From Carettochelys insculpta (taxonomy: Eukaryota; Chordata; Testudines; Carettochelyidae): a stretch of DNA of 64,000 bases. The stretch's first letter is position 1. Each line of letters begins with the position of its first letter. The DNA lies in contig NC_134137.1 of the NCBI RefSeq assembly GCF_033958435.1, positions 227,085,501 to 227,149,500 of the forward strand, in the 5' to 3' direction. Shown here piece after piece: positions 45,125 to 55,800 of the stretch. The notes beneath the pieces are model-generated. The model saw nothing but the letters and a program-made list of their open reading frames with translations, was not told the DNA's origin and made no database searches. The position numbers were made by a program, and so were the translations under genes.

Positions 45125-46541
45125 ATGGACCCCCAGCAGCAGCAGGAAGAGGAGGCCCTCCAGGTAGTCATCCGGGGGCAAGCGCCCTACTAGGTGCTGC
45201 CCGGGAGGCCGCCCAGTGGTTCCTGCCAGAGGACCCCTTCCCGGGGGCAGATGGGGACGGCCCGTGACCACCAGGCTCCCCTCTTCCTCCTCCACCGGCT
45301 GCTCCCCTACCTCTGGAGCTACCCCAGCAGCTCCGAGTGGTGGGAGCAGCTGGTCACGAGGGAGTGGGACGAGAACATGTGGCTGCGGAACTTCCGCATG
45401 TGCCAGCAGACCTTCCTGGAGCTCTGCCAGTGGCTCACCCCCATACTGAGGCACCAGGACACCCGGATGTGGCGCTCCCTCCCCATCGAGGGGAGGGTCG
45501 CAATAGCCGGCTGGAAGCTGGCCACTCCTGACAGCTACCGCTTCGTGGGACACCAGTTTAGAGTGGGAAAGGCTACAGTTGGGGCCATCGTCATGGAGGT
45601 AAGGAGGCCCAGGCATGCACCCATTGGGGGGTGGGGGGGCTGGGGGTGGGGCTGGGGAGGGAGGAGTACCAGGGAGTGAGGGGCTGGGCGGTGGGGTACC
45701 CGGGGAGGCGCCCAGGAGGGGGGCCTGGGGGAAGGGTCCTGGGGCACCCTACACACCCTCATGGGTGCCTGTGTTCCCTCCCCACAGGTGGTCCATGCAC
45801 TCAATGCCATGATGCTCCAGAGGGTCGTCCAACTTGGGGACCTGGATGCAGCCGTCACTGGATTCGCCACCATGGGGTTTCTGAACGGCTTCGGGGCCCT
45901 GGACAGGACCCACATCCCCATCCGCGCCCCGGACCACAGCGGAGGAAGATACATAAACTGCAGAGGCTACCACTCTGTGGTCCTGCAGGCCATGGTGGAC
46001 AGTTGGGGCCGCTTCCAGGACGTGTACGTGGGCTGGCCCAGCTGCACACACGATGCCCATGTTTTTAGGAACTCGGGCCTGTGCCCCTGGCTGGAGGTGG
46101 GGACCTACATCCCCCAGAGAGATCTCCCTCTGGGGGACACCACTGTGCCCCTGCCTTGTGGCGGACGAAGCCTACCCCCTCCAGCCCTGGCTCATGCGCC
46201 CATACACCGGCCCCCTCAACGCCAGCCAGGAGCAGTTCAATGCCCACCTGAACCACACCTGCCAGGTGGTGGAGAGGACCTTCGGCTGTCTGAAGGGCCA
46301 CTAGCGGTGCCTCCTTGCCCACCTGGACGTCAGCCTCCAGAACATCCCCCAGGTTGTGGGCACATGCTGCATGCTCCACAACATTGTCGAGAGCAAGGGG
46401 GAGGCTTTCGTCCAGGGGTGGGCGGTCCACACTGGCACAGGCTTACCCCAGCCAGCCACTGCACCCAGCCGCCAGGCCCACCGTGAGAGGGTATGGGTCC
46501 ATGAGGCCCTGTGGGCCCACTTCGATCAGGGAGAACCCTGA
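45125..46541 (+). pseudogene. HARBI1-like transposase of element H1, degenerate
   Basis: The likely start is ATG at 45125 (MDPQQQQEEEALQVV); an in-frame TAG at 45191-45193 follows. Exon 1 continues with SSSEWWEQLVTREWDENMWL, FRMCQQTFLELCQWLTPIL, IEGRVAIAGWKLATPDSYR and FVGHQFRVGKATVGAIVME. A phase-0 intron at 45599-45787 (GTAAGG to CCCACAG) is removed. Exon 2 starts VVHALNAMMLQRVVQ and has the DDE-type motifs: ALDRTHIPIRAPDH (first Asp), SCTHDAHVFRNSG (second) and, after a frameshift near 46150, VADEAYPLQPWLMRPYTG (third region). A TAG at 46302-46304 replaces the expected Trp codon after LKGH. The end is HFDQGEP at TGA 46539-46541. Transposases of this family cut and paste the element with 3-bp duplications. 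Confidence 0.85.
45599..45787 (+). other. Transposase intron of element H1
   Basis: GAG|GTAAGG opens and CCCTCCCCACAG|GTG closes a 189-bp G-rich intron that interrupts the frame in phase 0. The transposase of H2 has an intron (14333-14614) at the same place in the protein. Confidence 0.8.
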
Positions 46542-46661
46542 GCACCTCCTTGGCCTTCCCCGGAGGACACCGCCCCCTCCCATAGCCCGCAATGCCCGCA
46601 CACCGCCCCCAACACCCGCACGCCACCCCCGCAACAAGCATATGCCTCCAGTTATTTGGAA

Positions 46662-46667
46662 AATAAA
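46662..46667 (+). promoter_or_regulatory. Poly(A) signal of the H1 transposase
   Basis: AATAAA lies about 120 bases after the transposase stop and is followed by a run of T. Confidence 0.6.
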
Positions 46668-46743
46668 ACCTTTTTTTTTTTTTAAAACTGCTAACTTTGT
46701 TTTGTGCACAACAGAAACTGCAACCAATATACATGGGGGACAA

Positions 46744-48300
46744 CTATATACATAGGGGCCCGGCGGACATCTCGGCCATTGTCCCATCAGTCTGGGGTGG
46801 GGGCAGAGGGGCACAACCCCTGGCGGGTACGGTTCGCAACCCCCCCCACCCGTGTCCGCAGTCCCCGGCATGGCCAGCTGGGGGCTGGGAGGACTGGCAA
46901 GTACGGTTGGGATGCCTCCACTGGCTGGTCTTCAGCCCCAGTGGGCTCTGGTCCTGGGGAATTTGCAGGCAGCACGGCAGGTGGGGTGGCAGGTGGGGCA
47001 GCAGGTGGCAAGGCAGATAGGACAGCAGGCGGCATGGCAGGGGGGCATCGGGTGGAGCAGCCCGGAGGGCAGCAGGGGGCAGGAGCCGGGCGATGGCCTC
47101 CTGGATCAACGCGGCTATGTCCTGGAAGACCCCCATGAAACCCTCCCATGACGCCCACTGTTGGGTGGACTCCTCCCGGGCGAACCTCAGTCTCTCCTCC
47201 GCCACCTCCATCTGCCGCCGGAGAGCTGCCAGGAGATCGGGGTTCACAGGGGCCATCCCCAGGGTCCAGCAGTGGTGGGACCGTCCCGCTGGCCTTGGGG
47301 GTGTCTCTGGGCACTGGCGGTGGCTGACCTCCAGCAGGGCATCAGGGACGACAGAGGGTGCCTGGCTTCCGCGGGCATCGGATGGTGCAGATGCAGAGAG
47401 GGAGAAAGGGAGGGAAAGGCTTTTAGTACCATGCTCTGGCCCGTGGCCTGTTCCCCCCACCGCCCCCTTGGGTGTCGGGTCTCCGTCCCTGTCAGTGACT
47501 GTGATGTCCCTGTTGGCTGTCCCCATAGCATTGTCCCCGCACCCCCGGGGTTAAGGCACAGTGCTGTCCATGGGTGCGGGCGCTGATGGCCGTGCCACCA
47601 TCCTGGGACCATGCTGTGGCTGTGTGGTTGTGGGTTGGGGTCCGCTGTGGGTGTGTGAGGCTCCCGGTCGTGTCTGGTGCCCCCGCCCCATGGGTGTGCA
47701 CCCTGTGGGGTACGTACCTGACTGTCCATTGCCGCGGTCGGGGGAAGCCTGGTGGGCAGACGCCCAGCTGGTGCTCCAGGAGGGGAGGTCTCTGGGAAGC
47801 GCCCCCTCCTTGCTGCTGGACCCCTCCTCTGCTGTCCTGAAGGGGGGTCCTCAGGTGGGCCCTGGGGTGCAGGGCTGGCCTCCGGGCCGGCCTCCGGGCC
47901 AGACTCCGGCTCCGAGACCTGCTGGGGCTCATCGGCCATGGTGTCAAGGGTGGCTGCGGGGGAGGAGGTGTCCAAGGGGTCCAGGATGGCCCTGAGCTCC
48001 CTGTAATAGAGGCAAGTGGCGGGGGTGGCCCCAGACCAGCTGGCCGAGTCCCAGGCCCGGGCGTACCCCTGCTGCAACTCCTTCACCTTACTCTGGATGT
48101 GATCCGGAGTGCAGGCAGGGTGACCCTCGGCAGCCAGGCCCTTGGCCAGTCGGGCAAATGCTTCTGCATTCCGCCGCTTGCTCCCCATCATATGGAGCAC
48201 CTCCTGTTCACCCTAGAGCCCCAGCAGGTCTCAGAGCTCAGCCTCTGACCAGGAGGGGCCCTGCCTCTTTTTGGCCCCCCGCTTGGCTGCTGGGGGTTGC
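46744..48300 (-). pseudogene. SANT/Myb-like second gene of element H1
   Basis: Reading from about 48285 on the minus strand: KKRQGPSWSEAEL, a TGA at 48233-48231, DLLGL, a TAG at 48215-48213, GEQEVLHMMGSKRRNAEAFA, RLAKGLAAEGHPACTPDHIQ and KVKELQQGYARAW. This is a SANT/Myb-like DNA-binding domain broken by two stops. A Pro/Gly-rich linker follows. CAG|GTACGT at about 47717 is a good splice donor. Beyond it, the frame ending at 46744 carries LLAALRRQMEVAEERLRFAR and IAALIQEAIARLLP, a likely helical or coiled-coil C-terminus. In Harbinger systems this protein partners the transposase for nuclear import and end recognition. Confidence 0.75.
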
Positions 48301-48773
48301 CTGGGTCCCCTCAGGAGGGGAGCCCTGTGGGGGCTCGGGGGGCTGGCTCGATGCCACAGCTGGTGGCAGTGCAGATCGGTGCCTCTGGAAAGTGTGCAGG
48401 GCTAGCACATGCGTGTGCTGCTGCCTGCACGCTCTCAGCTTCCTGCCACAGGAAATCCAGGTCTGTGGTGCTTTAAAGGCTGCTGCGCGTGGGGACCATA
48501 AAGCCCCACAGGGGCTGGACAGAGCGTCTCAACCCCTCAGCTGATGGCCGCCATGGAGGACTCTGCTATTTTGAAGTAGTGGGACGCAGATCGTCTACAC
48601 ACACCCTACTTCAACATTCAACGTTGAAGTAGAGTGCTATTAGCCATTTCAACGTCTTGCCGCCTAATGTCGATTTCAACATTGAAATAGCACACGGTGC
48701 ATGTTGACGTGACGTGTGCTATTTTGATGTTATGCCGGGCTAGTTCAAAGTAGCCGGCTAGTGTAGACGCACC

Positions 48774-51700
48774 ACGTGTCCCTGTTCTGTCTACTGAATC
48801 AGTGTGAAGTAATGCAAATAGCTACATGCACAGTTGAGCAGTCTCTCAGTTCAGAATACCATCAGGTTCCTATACCACTGGGATTTGTGGTGTGTTACCA
48901 CCCAATTTTTAGGTTCTCATCTATTTTTGGCTTTTTTTTTTACACATGATTTTATGAATTACACCCATGTGACAGCCTGGGTTTTTAATCACTAATTAAT
49001 ATTATTGGTATTATAAGAGTAGTGCCTTGGAACTGCAATTAATGGCCAGGATCCCATTGTGCTGGACTATGAACAGACGCATACAAAGATGATGCTTCCT
49101 GCTGCGAAGAGCTAGTAACTGGTAGAGTGCACAGGATGACACAGAATACATCAAAACCCATAGGGCCCTATCACATTCACAGTTCACTTTGGTGAATTTC
49201 ATAGCCATAGAATTTTTAAAATAATAAAATTTCCAATTTCAGCATTTTAAATCTGAAATTTCAAGATGTAAGAGTTGTGTGTGTGTGTGTCACAATGTTA
49301 TTTTAAAGTGACTGTAGCACTGCTACATTTATTTCTTTGCTGCTGCTGGAGGCGGCGCTGCCTTCAGAGCTGAGCAGCTGGAAAGCAGCAGCTGCTGGCC
49401 AAGACCCCAGCTCTGAAGGCATCATCATCACTAGCAGCAGTGCAGAAGTAAGGACTGCAATACCACACCATAACTCCCTTACTTCTGCACCACTGCATGC
49501 AGAGCTGGGCCACGGCTACTGGCAAGATGCTTCCTTCAGAGCTAGATGCTCTGCTAACAGCTGCTGCTTTCTGGACACTCAATTCTGAAAGCAGTGCAAA
49601 AGAAAAGGTAGGAATACCACACCCCTCCTAAAATAATATTGTGACCCTTCTAGAACTCCCTATTGGGTCAAGACACCTTCTTTGAGAAACTGTGAAATCT
49701 GTATCATTCAGGATAAAACCATACTAAAGACTTCATAGGGAGGGGACCAGATCTCACATAGTCTGACCTGTTTTTCAGGCTGTGAATTTGGTAGGGCCCT
49801 TCCCATACTGAAAGCACCCACAAAGTGTGCAAAAGTTTAGATATAGATCCAAATCAGCATTTCAGATCTGTCTCTAAAATAAACCACAGTATTAAATGTT
49901 TGAGTTTTTTCTTTGATAACACCAAAGACATCAGCCTAGGGGATAAAACTTCATGCACTTCATTCTTAGATCAGCTCATACTTTGGAATATGGCAGGAGT
50001 GTCTATAGCAGAGGCCCTGTGGAGACAGACACAATCTGGCTAAATGAGGCACTTCTGGGAACCCATCTCATCTGGCTCATGAGATGTGATAGAAAAACAA
50101 AGGCTGGTTAACAGGAGTCTCATTACTTTGGGAGGATGCATTTGGCAGAGTTCTGTCACAAACTTTCATCTCTGCAAAGAAAAACATCCCTCGCCATGCA
50201 ACACCATGCGAGAAAGATCAAAGGCACCCCAGTCCCTCCTGACAGAGAACCAGCTGGTCCAATAACAGCAGCTGGAGTCCATGCAGTAGGCAATACCATG
50301 AGTTTCAATCACTCCCCTCAACTTGTGTGGGGAGGGGATCTGCATACTATGCCACTTCTTACCAGCAACTCCCTGTTAATTACTGACAAAGAATTTGGCA
50401 GATGAAGGCCCTCATTTCATGCTGGTAGATTTGCACAGCCCAGACTTGTCAGTAAACAGCAGCTTTGTTAGCAGCGGGATGCCACAGACTCACACACAAT
50501 CATGCATTATACACTCCACATTTCTCATATTCTGAAGATTGCTATATCCATCCAAGAAGACCAGGCCACTGAATTCACCCTATCTATAGGTACCATGGGC
50601 AGGGATTAGATCACAGCACAAGGGTCCTAGGACACAGCTCTGAAGTTCCAGTGCTGATTGAGTCCTCAGTCCCGCAAGGTGCTCAGCTCTCTGGCCTAAT
50701 ACAGCACAAGACTTAAAGTTAAACACATGCTTAAGTGTTTTACTGGACTGCGTCAAAGGATTCTACACCCCAAATGTCTGAGCTCTTGCTGTGTGGCACT
50801 GGCTAAGTCACTTTTCTCTTTCCATCTAATGAATTTATAACATTCTCATCATCACGGACATCTAGGTCCAATCAGCTTCCAAGTATTGACACAAATGTAG
50901 GATTCCAAGGTGGTAGATGGCATCACAGTACACGTAACAGTCTGACTGTGCTTCCAGGGAACCCAATGGCAACATTCCCTTTCGCTTGAAACCATGCCTA
51001 TACTAGTAGACAACTCACACTGTAGTTTTGAAACATATTAGCTGGTCATGGTAAACTACTAAACTTAACCCCTACCTTGTTTAAATAGATGCCCTGTCTA
51101 CAGTAGGGTTTTGACATGTTAAAGTTACGTATTAAAAATTGGTAAAACTTCCGATATATAGACACAAGTCCTCTGATCCTGTAAACACAACTGAACAGAG
51201 TGTCTGGATTCATTTCTTTTTAACTGGGTATTTACATACTATTGCTTCAGTACAAAGGGACGCAACGTGCACAGTATACAAGGTTTTAAAGGCTTAAAGG
51301 TTAACTGAATACACTCAGCTCCTTTCTCAGGGAAGAGAATATGGAGAAACTAAAAGACATTTTGACTCTCCCTTTCTTCTCTTCTATCTCATTCAGTCAC
51401 CTCACTATAAACTGCGCTTCCCTGAATCATTCCTTACTCCCAGAGAAAGGAGAGCTATGAGCACAAGCAGTCCCATCTTCGTGGCTACCCATGCAACACT
51501 AGCATACAAATCTTGCATTGAAAAGCTGATCCCTCCAGCTGAATCATACTGCCCAACCGGGGGCAGGAGAGGGATTCCAGATGCTGACCCCAGAAGAGAA
51601 AGATATATAAAACTACATGAGCATGATGGCTGGATTCCATCTGGGTGGTAGGGTTCAGTGTCCATGGCTCCTGTGATTGTTACTGAGCTTAGCGAAAAAA

Positions 51701-52545
51701 AACTCCCACATTTTGGCAAGTCTACAATTTTCCAGTCTTCACAAAGAATCCCAGGGACCTTTTCTGAAATTATTTCTTCTAAATAAAGATCAGTATTGGG
51801 CCTAATAATAGCACTGGGATGAGTACAAGATAGCAATCTAGACAGGTAGAGACAGCTATGCTTCAGTGGCACTTACTAGCAATTTTGTCTACACAGGAAC
51901 TAAAGGTTAAAAACCCAGTCTTTATTTTCTGAAAACACTGAATGCCACTAACCACAGAATCCACCAAAATCAGAGAGGATATTATTCATGAAATCTAAGA
52001 GGCATGCAATATGTTTCTATGGCATGTTCTTAACAGCTGAACAAAACATATTTATATTTGTATATTATTGCATGTCACTGACATTTAACAATAACAAGTA
52101 GAACTAAGATAAGGGTTTAAACTTCAGTGTTTTCTGAACACCAACTAGTCTGTAGTCTTCAAAAACAGCCAACTCTTCATACGACAAATAGGTCAGGATT
52201 TCCCCCACCGCATGTGACAGCCATATTTAGGTATCTAATTTGAAAAGTGCTGAGCATTCACCAGCTCCTGTAGACTGAAATGGAAAAACCAGGTACTTTG
52301 CACTTCTGAAAATCAACCCACCTAGCCAATTTTGAAATTGAGTCAATTTTGAAATTGAAGGGGGGCAGCAAAAGTCATTCCGTCTGGTGGAGTTAATATT
52401 TTGAGTTAAATGCCCTGTTATTCTAGAATAATAAACTTTGCCCTGTGGACGCAAGGTTTTTTTCTCCAGCAAAAAGGCAGTTGTCCACAAAAATCAAAAC
52501 CAAAAAATACAATATAGACAATCCCTAAGTGTTGACCTACCCTGT
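48774..52545. other. AT-rich host sequence with one microsatellite
   Basis: A (GT)n run is at about 49274-49290. An open frame of 155 codons at 51405-51872 on the minus strand lacks splice context or motifs. No gene or clear repeat is supported. If the FSTL1-like call is right, this may be a large intron. Confidence 0.4.
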
Positions 52546-52758
52546 GGCTATATCTCCACTGGAAGCTTGGGGCATGATGCCAGGCTCACCCAGACATACT
52601 TGTGCCAACTGTCATCAAGTTAGTGGACTAAAAGTTACAGACATACTTGTGCTGACTCTCATCAAGTTAGTTCACACAGCCCTGTTGCTAAAAGCTGTGT
52701 AATGTAGACTTGAGAGGGGCAAAATCACACCCTCAGCTCCAAGTGTAGATGTGTCTAA
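52546..52758. mobile_element. MITE-like element with TCTACACT ends
   Basis: GGCTATATCTCCACTGGAAG at the left pairs with the inverse of CCAAGTGTAGATGTGTCTAA at the right. Inside, a unit with CAGACATACTTGTGC and CATCAAGTTAGT occurs twice in tandem (about 52593-52625 and 52640-52672). It is non-coding. Confidence 0.5.
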
Positions 52759-54149
52759 GATGGATAAATCTGCCTCCTGTTTGAATTCCAGCTTCTTTAG
52801 GCCACTGTTGGAGGTGATATATGGAAATTCTGACTCTGTAAGTATGTCAGGTGTTAAGGGAGGAGTAATATTACTATATTATTACGCCCATACAAATGTG
52901 AAACATTTATACATGCTATAGCTCAAACCCACTCCTTCTCAGTTTTCATGGACACTGCACAAAGGCCAGTGTGGCAGTATGAGCTGTGACCCTGTCACCT
53001 TTCCATCTCACCTCCTCATGCATGCCATAGTACTCTGCATTTTTATCTCCTTTCCAAGAATCTGATATCGGGAGGAGTTCATGGAAGAGGTTTTTTTTTG
53101 TTTTTTGAAGTCTTCTGTAGTATTCTTAAGCCTGTCTCTGCCTTAACTGTGGTGGTGATAACAATGGGTGGGAGGCAGAAAAATGAGCTGTTTTGTATGA
53201 AACCATACATGTTTATACATTTTTAGGCAGAGCCAAATTGTGATGCTTCAGGGTGTGGCTAGCCATCTGTAACAAATGTGAAGGGGGTAAAAAGCAAGTG
53301 GAAAAAAGATCCGCCCCCCCGCCCCAGGGATTTCTTTTCTTCATGAATGCACATTCTGTTTCTCCCCCAAGTGCAGCTTGAGTTAATTTTCTTTAAATCA
53401 CTTCCACATTTTCCTGCTGTAATTATAAAATTGTTTCAGACCTCACTTTCAGGAAGACTGTAGACAGGGAATTCAGGCACTACCTATTTTCTGTCAACAG
53501 ACCTTTGGGTTTACGAGTTTGGAGCTGATGGGTTTTCATGGCTGAAGAAGGTCAATGCAGAAAAAAAGAAATGGTCAGAGAAACTACAGTCTCTCTTTAA
53601 AACTTGAAAGCATGAAAGTACAATAATGTAACACAAGAAGATCATACAACAGGGCTTAGGTTTTGGCAGAGAATTTTCAGCTCTAATACAGCACATGGCA
53701 ACAACATTGTGTTATGCTTTTTAAAATATAAAAAGGCGCTAACAGTAAACCTGGTGGATGTAACTTTAGCTACCCCCGGAATACATAACGACAAGGATCC
53801 CCATTCACACCATATGCTGAAACTTTTATCCCAAGGGGGAAAAAAACACAATGCAGATGCATTTTTCACCAAATAAAAGGGAGAGCTTCGGAGGGAGAGT
53901 CTGTTAATTGTTTAAACTACTTTAAGGACAGTGTAAAAAATCAAGGGCTCTTCTGAACCCCCCAGAACTATCACGTCCTCCAAATACCTACCCCGCCATC
54001 TGTTTTTCCCCAAAATCCCCCTGCTCTGGATACTCTGCCGCCTATGGTAAAGGCGCACACATTTGCTTTTTATACTCCTCCGCTCCCTGCATTTCAGGTT
54101 CCAACTTTGCAACAGACCAATTCCGCTCCCGATTCCTCGGGCTAAGGCA
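52759..54149. other. Non-coding host sequence, nothing recognised
   Basis: AT-rich until the CpG island starts near 54150. No exon could be supported here. Confidence 0.4.
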
Positions 54150-54255
54150 AAGCCCCGTGCTTTTTGGTAGGGTTCAAGATCTCTCGTGTACGTGAGCCGA
54201 CCGGGCAAGCCAGCCGGTCTGCAAAAGGAAGTGCCCGGGGAAGCCCCCCGCCTAC

Positions 54256-54312
54256 CTCAGCCTGCAGCCGGGCGATGGCCACCAGGGCGAAGAGCGACAG
54301 ACTTTTCCAAAT
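54256..54312 (-). CDS. FSTL1: Signal-peptide exon, FSTL1-like
   Basis: The minus strand shows an acceptor CTTACTTTTGCAG, a 57-base open exon and a donor GAG|GTAGGC. The exon encodes IWKSLSLFALVAIARLQAE, a hydrophobic stretch with a plausible cleavage site, i.e. a secretory signal peptide. The pattern (WK, ALVA, ending in AE just before an exon border) closely resembles the start of follistatin-like 1, a secreted glycoprotein with a follistatin/Kazal module. The start Met would come from the upstream exon at 54443-54445, giving a second residue Ile. No follistatin or Kazal exon was found downstream (to the left), so the gene name rests on this short stretch only and could be wrong. Confidence 0.4.
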
Positions 54313-54442
54313 CTGCAAAAGTAAGCGCGAGAGGAAGAGGCGCGTGAGGCGGGGAACGGGGCTGAGGAAGGAGGAGGCGCCCAGCAAACTTCCCCGGGAT
54401 CCCCTCTCGTGAGGTGTCCTTCCCCGCCCCAGCCCTTCTTAC

Positions 54443-54560
54443 CATGTTGCTCCTGGCTCGGGAGAGGGGCCGTCTGGGAGCAGGAGCGAAAGAAGCGGAG
54501 AAGGGACCCTTTGCTGCCTTTTCCCTCCTTCTTCAGGAAATTTGAGCAGCGGTCTCTTCT
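54443..54560 (-). CDS. First exon (5' UTR and start ATG), FSTL1-like
   Basis: On the minus strand, GAGCAACATG|GTAAGAAGG places a start codon directly at a good splice donor. Only the ATG (54445-54443) is coding; the rest is 5' UTR and its upstream limit near 54560 is a guess. The intron to the next exon is only 130 bases. Splicing keeps the frame (ATG then ATT). Confidence 0.4.
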
Positions 54561-54830
54561 CCCCCTCCCCAGCGGGCCCAGCTCCGCCCCCGGCCCCCTT
54601 CACCCACTCCCTCCACTCGCTCAGCTCAGCCCAGCCTCCCGCCCCCTCCCCCCGGGCCAGCCGTGCGCGCGCTCCGGCTCCCTGGCTGGGAGGGCCGCGG
54701 AGCTGCCGTGGGAGGGGACTGAGGCTTTCCATACATCCCTACGGCGGCAGGGGCCCTCCCCCGCCTGGCCGCCCCCCCCCCGGGGTAGCAGGCAGCGGCA
54801 AGGAGACAATGCACTGGACGCCGAGTCTTT

Positions 54831-54900
54831 CATTAAAGACTGTGTCACGTGAGGAAGCCTCCAGCCTGTGTCCGGCCAAAATTGGCAGCCCTAAAAGGGG
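54831..54900. repeat. Repeat fragment shared with 55680-55800
   Basis: CATTAAAGACTGTGTCACGTG, broken here as CATTAAAGACTGTG and TCACGTG, with GGAAGCCTCCAG and AAAATTGGCAGCCCTA correspond to parts of the repeat at 55680-55800. It is a fragment of a diverged interspersed repeat. Confidence 0.45.
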
Positions 54901-55663
54901 AGGAAGGTGGCCCCGGAGTGCGAACGGGAGGGGTTTGAGGAGCAGCTGGAAGAAGACGCCAACGGGGATAAGTCCTCCCCTGTGTCTCCCCCAACCAGGG
55001 CCACCACTAGGGGGATTTGAGGTCTGGGACAACTCCTCTCCCCCAATACCCAAGCCCGGGGCAACTGCCTCCCCACTTCTGCTCCATCCTGCCCCACCCT
55101 TATGCCCTCTCCACCCAAGTAATACAAGCCCAGGGATTACAAGGCCTGGCACAAAGCAGCAGCAGTCCCCCCCGCCCCACTCGCTGCGGCTATGGAAGCT
55201 GGAGTGCCCCAGCAGCCCGTGCGTCTGTCCTGTCCATGGGATGATTACAGCAGCTGCCATGGCCCTCCCCCCAAAGTATGGGGCCTGGAGCAGCCACCGT
55301 GAACTGTCCTATGACTAGGATGGGTCTGCCTCCAACAATGGAGTGAGGCTGCCCTGATCGGGGTGCGGCAGAGACATGCAAATGCACAAGAGAAGGGGTA
55401 AATGGGGTGCAGCAGTGGCATAAGCTTGAAGTTGAAATTAGGGTGGGCCTCAACTTCTGGTGGACAGGCAGTCACAATAGTGGGACCCATGGCGTGAGAC
55501 ACCCCAGGAGCATGGAGTCACCAGCTGGCTCCCTGGTTGGCAGAGGGCCAGTCACATCCACCCTGCAGGGAAGCTGCCCTGACATGCAAGATTGATCACT
55601 GTCCAGGGAGGCTCTGAGGGGTTCCAGAGGCCAAGCACAGAGATGTAAGACCTCTTGTGCCTG

Positions 55664-55800
55664 TAGAGCTGCCAACCCTCCAGAGTATGTCCTGGAGTCT
55701 CCAAGAATTAAATACTAATCTTTCGTTAAGAATCACGTCATGTGACGAAGCATCCAGGAATACAACCAATCAAAATGGGTGACCCTAGCTCTGAGATGCA
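55664..55800. repeat. Diverged interspersed repeat
   Basis: The order GCCAACCCTCCAG, TCCTGGAGTCTCCA, AATACTAATCTTTCG, TCATGTGACGAAGCATCCAG and CCAATCAAAATGG suggests a short non-autonomous element with weak inverted ends. Class not identified. Confidence 0.45.

Larger units (their letters stand above)
44754..48773 (+). mobile_element. Two-gene PIF/Harbinger element H1, degenerate
   Basis: The left end GGCTACGTCTACACTAGCAC and the right end, read inverted, GGTGCGTCTACACTAGC form the terminal repeats. Subterminal regions carry TTCGAAGTAGC-type motifs. It holds a spliced HARBI1-like transposase on + and a SANT/Myb-like gene on - that converge near 46.7 kb. The 4.0-kb length and gene set match autonomous Harbinger elements. 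Both genes have stops or frameshifts. A 3-bp target duplication is not evident (TAT left, ACG right). It is the long relative from which the MITEs at 1478 and 26339 derive. Confidence 0.85.
54150..54830. promoter_or_regulatory. CpG island promoter region
   Basis: The stretch is GC-rich and dense in CpG, in sharp contrast to AT-rich flanks, with CCCCGCCCC-type GC boxes near 54423 and 54585. It contains the two short exons called on the minus strand, so it is probably the promoter of that gene. No TATA box is obvious. Confidence 0.65.

Noticed and set aside
45017..45616. 199-codon minus-strand frame opposite the H1 transposase
   Set aside because: It is an antisense shadow of exon 1 in GC-rich sequence with no motifs of its own.
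51405..51872. 155-codon minus-strand frame
   Set aside because: It has some hydrophobic stretches but no splice sites, start context or recognisable family. Chance cannot be excluded, so it is not listed as a gene.
54409..55318. Several long frames in and beside the CpG island
   Set aside because: High GC removes stops by chance; both strands are open and proline/glycine-rich with no domain.
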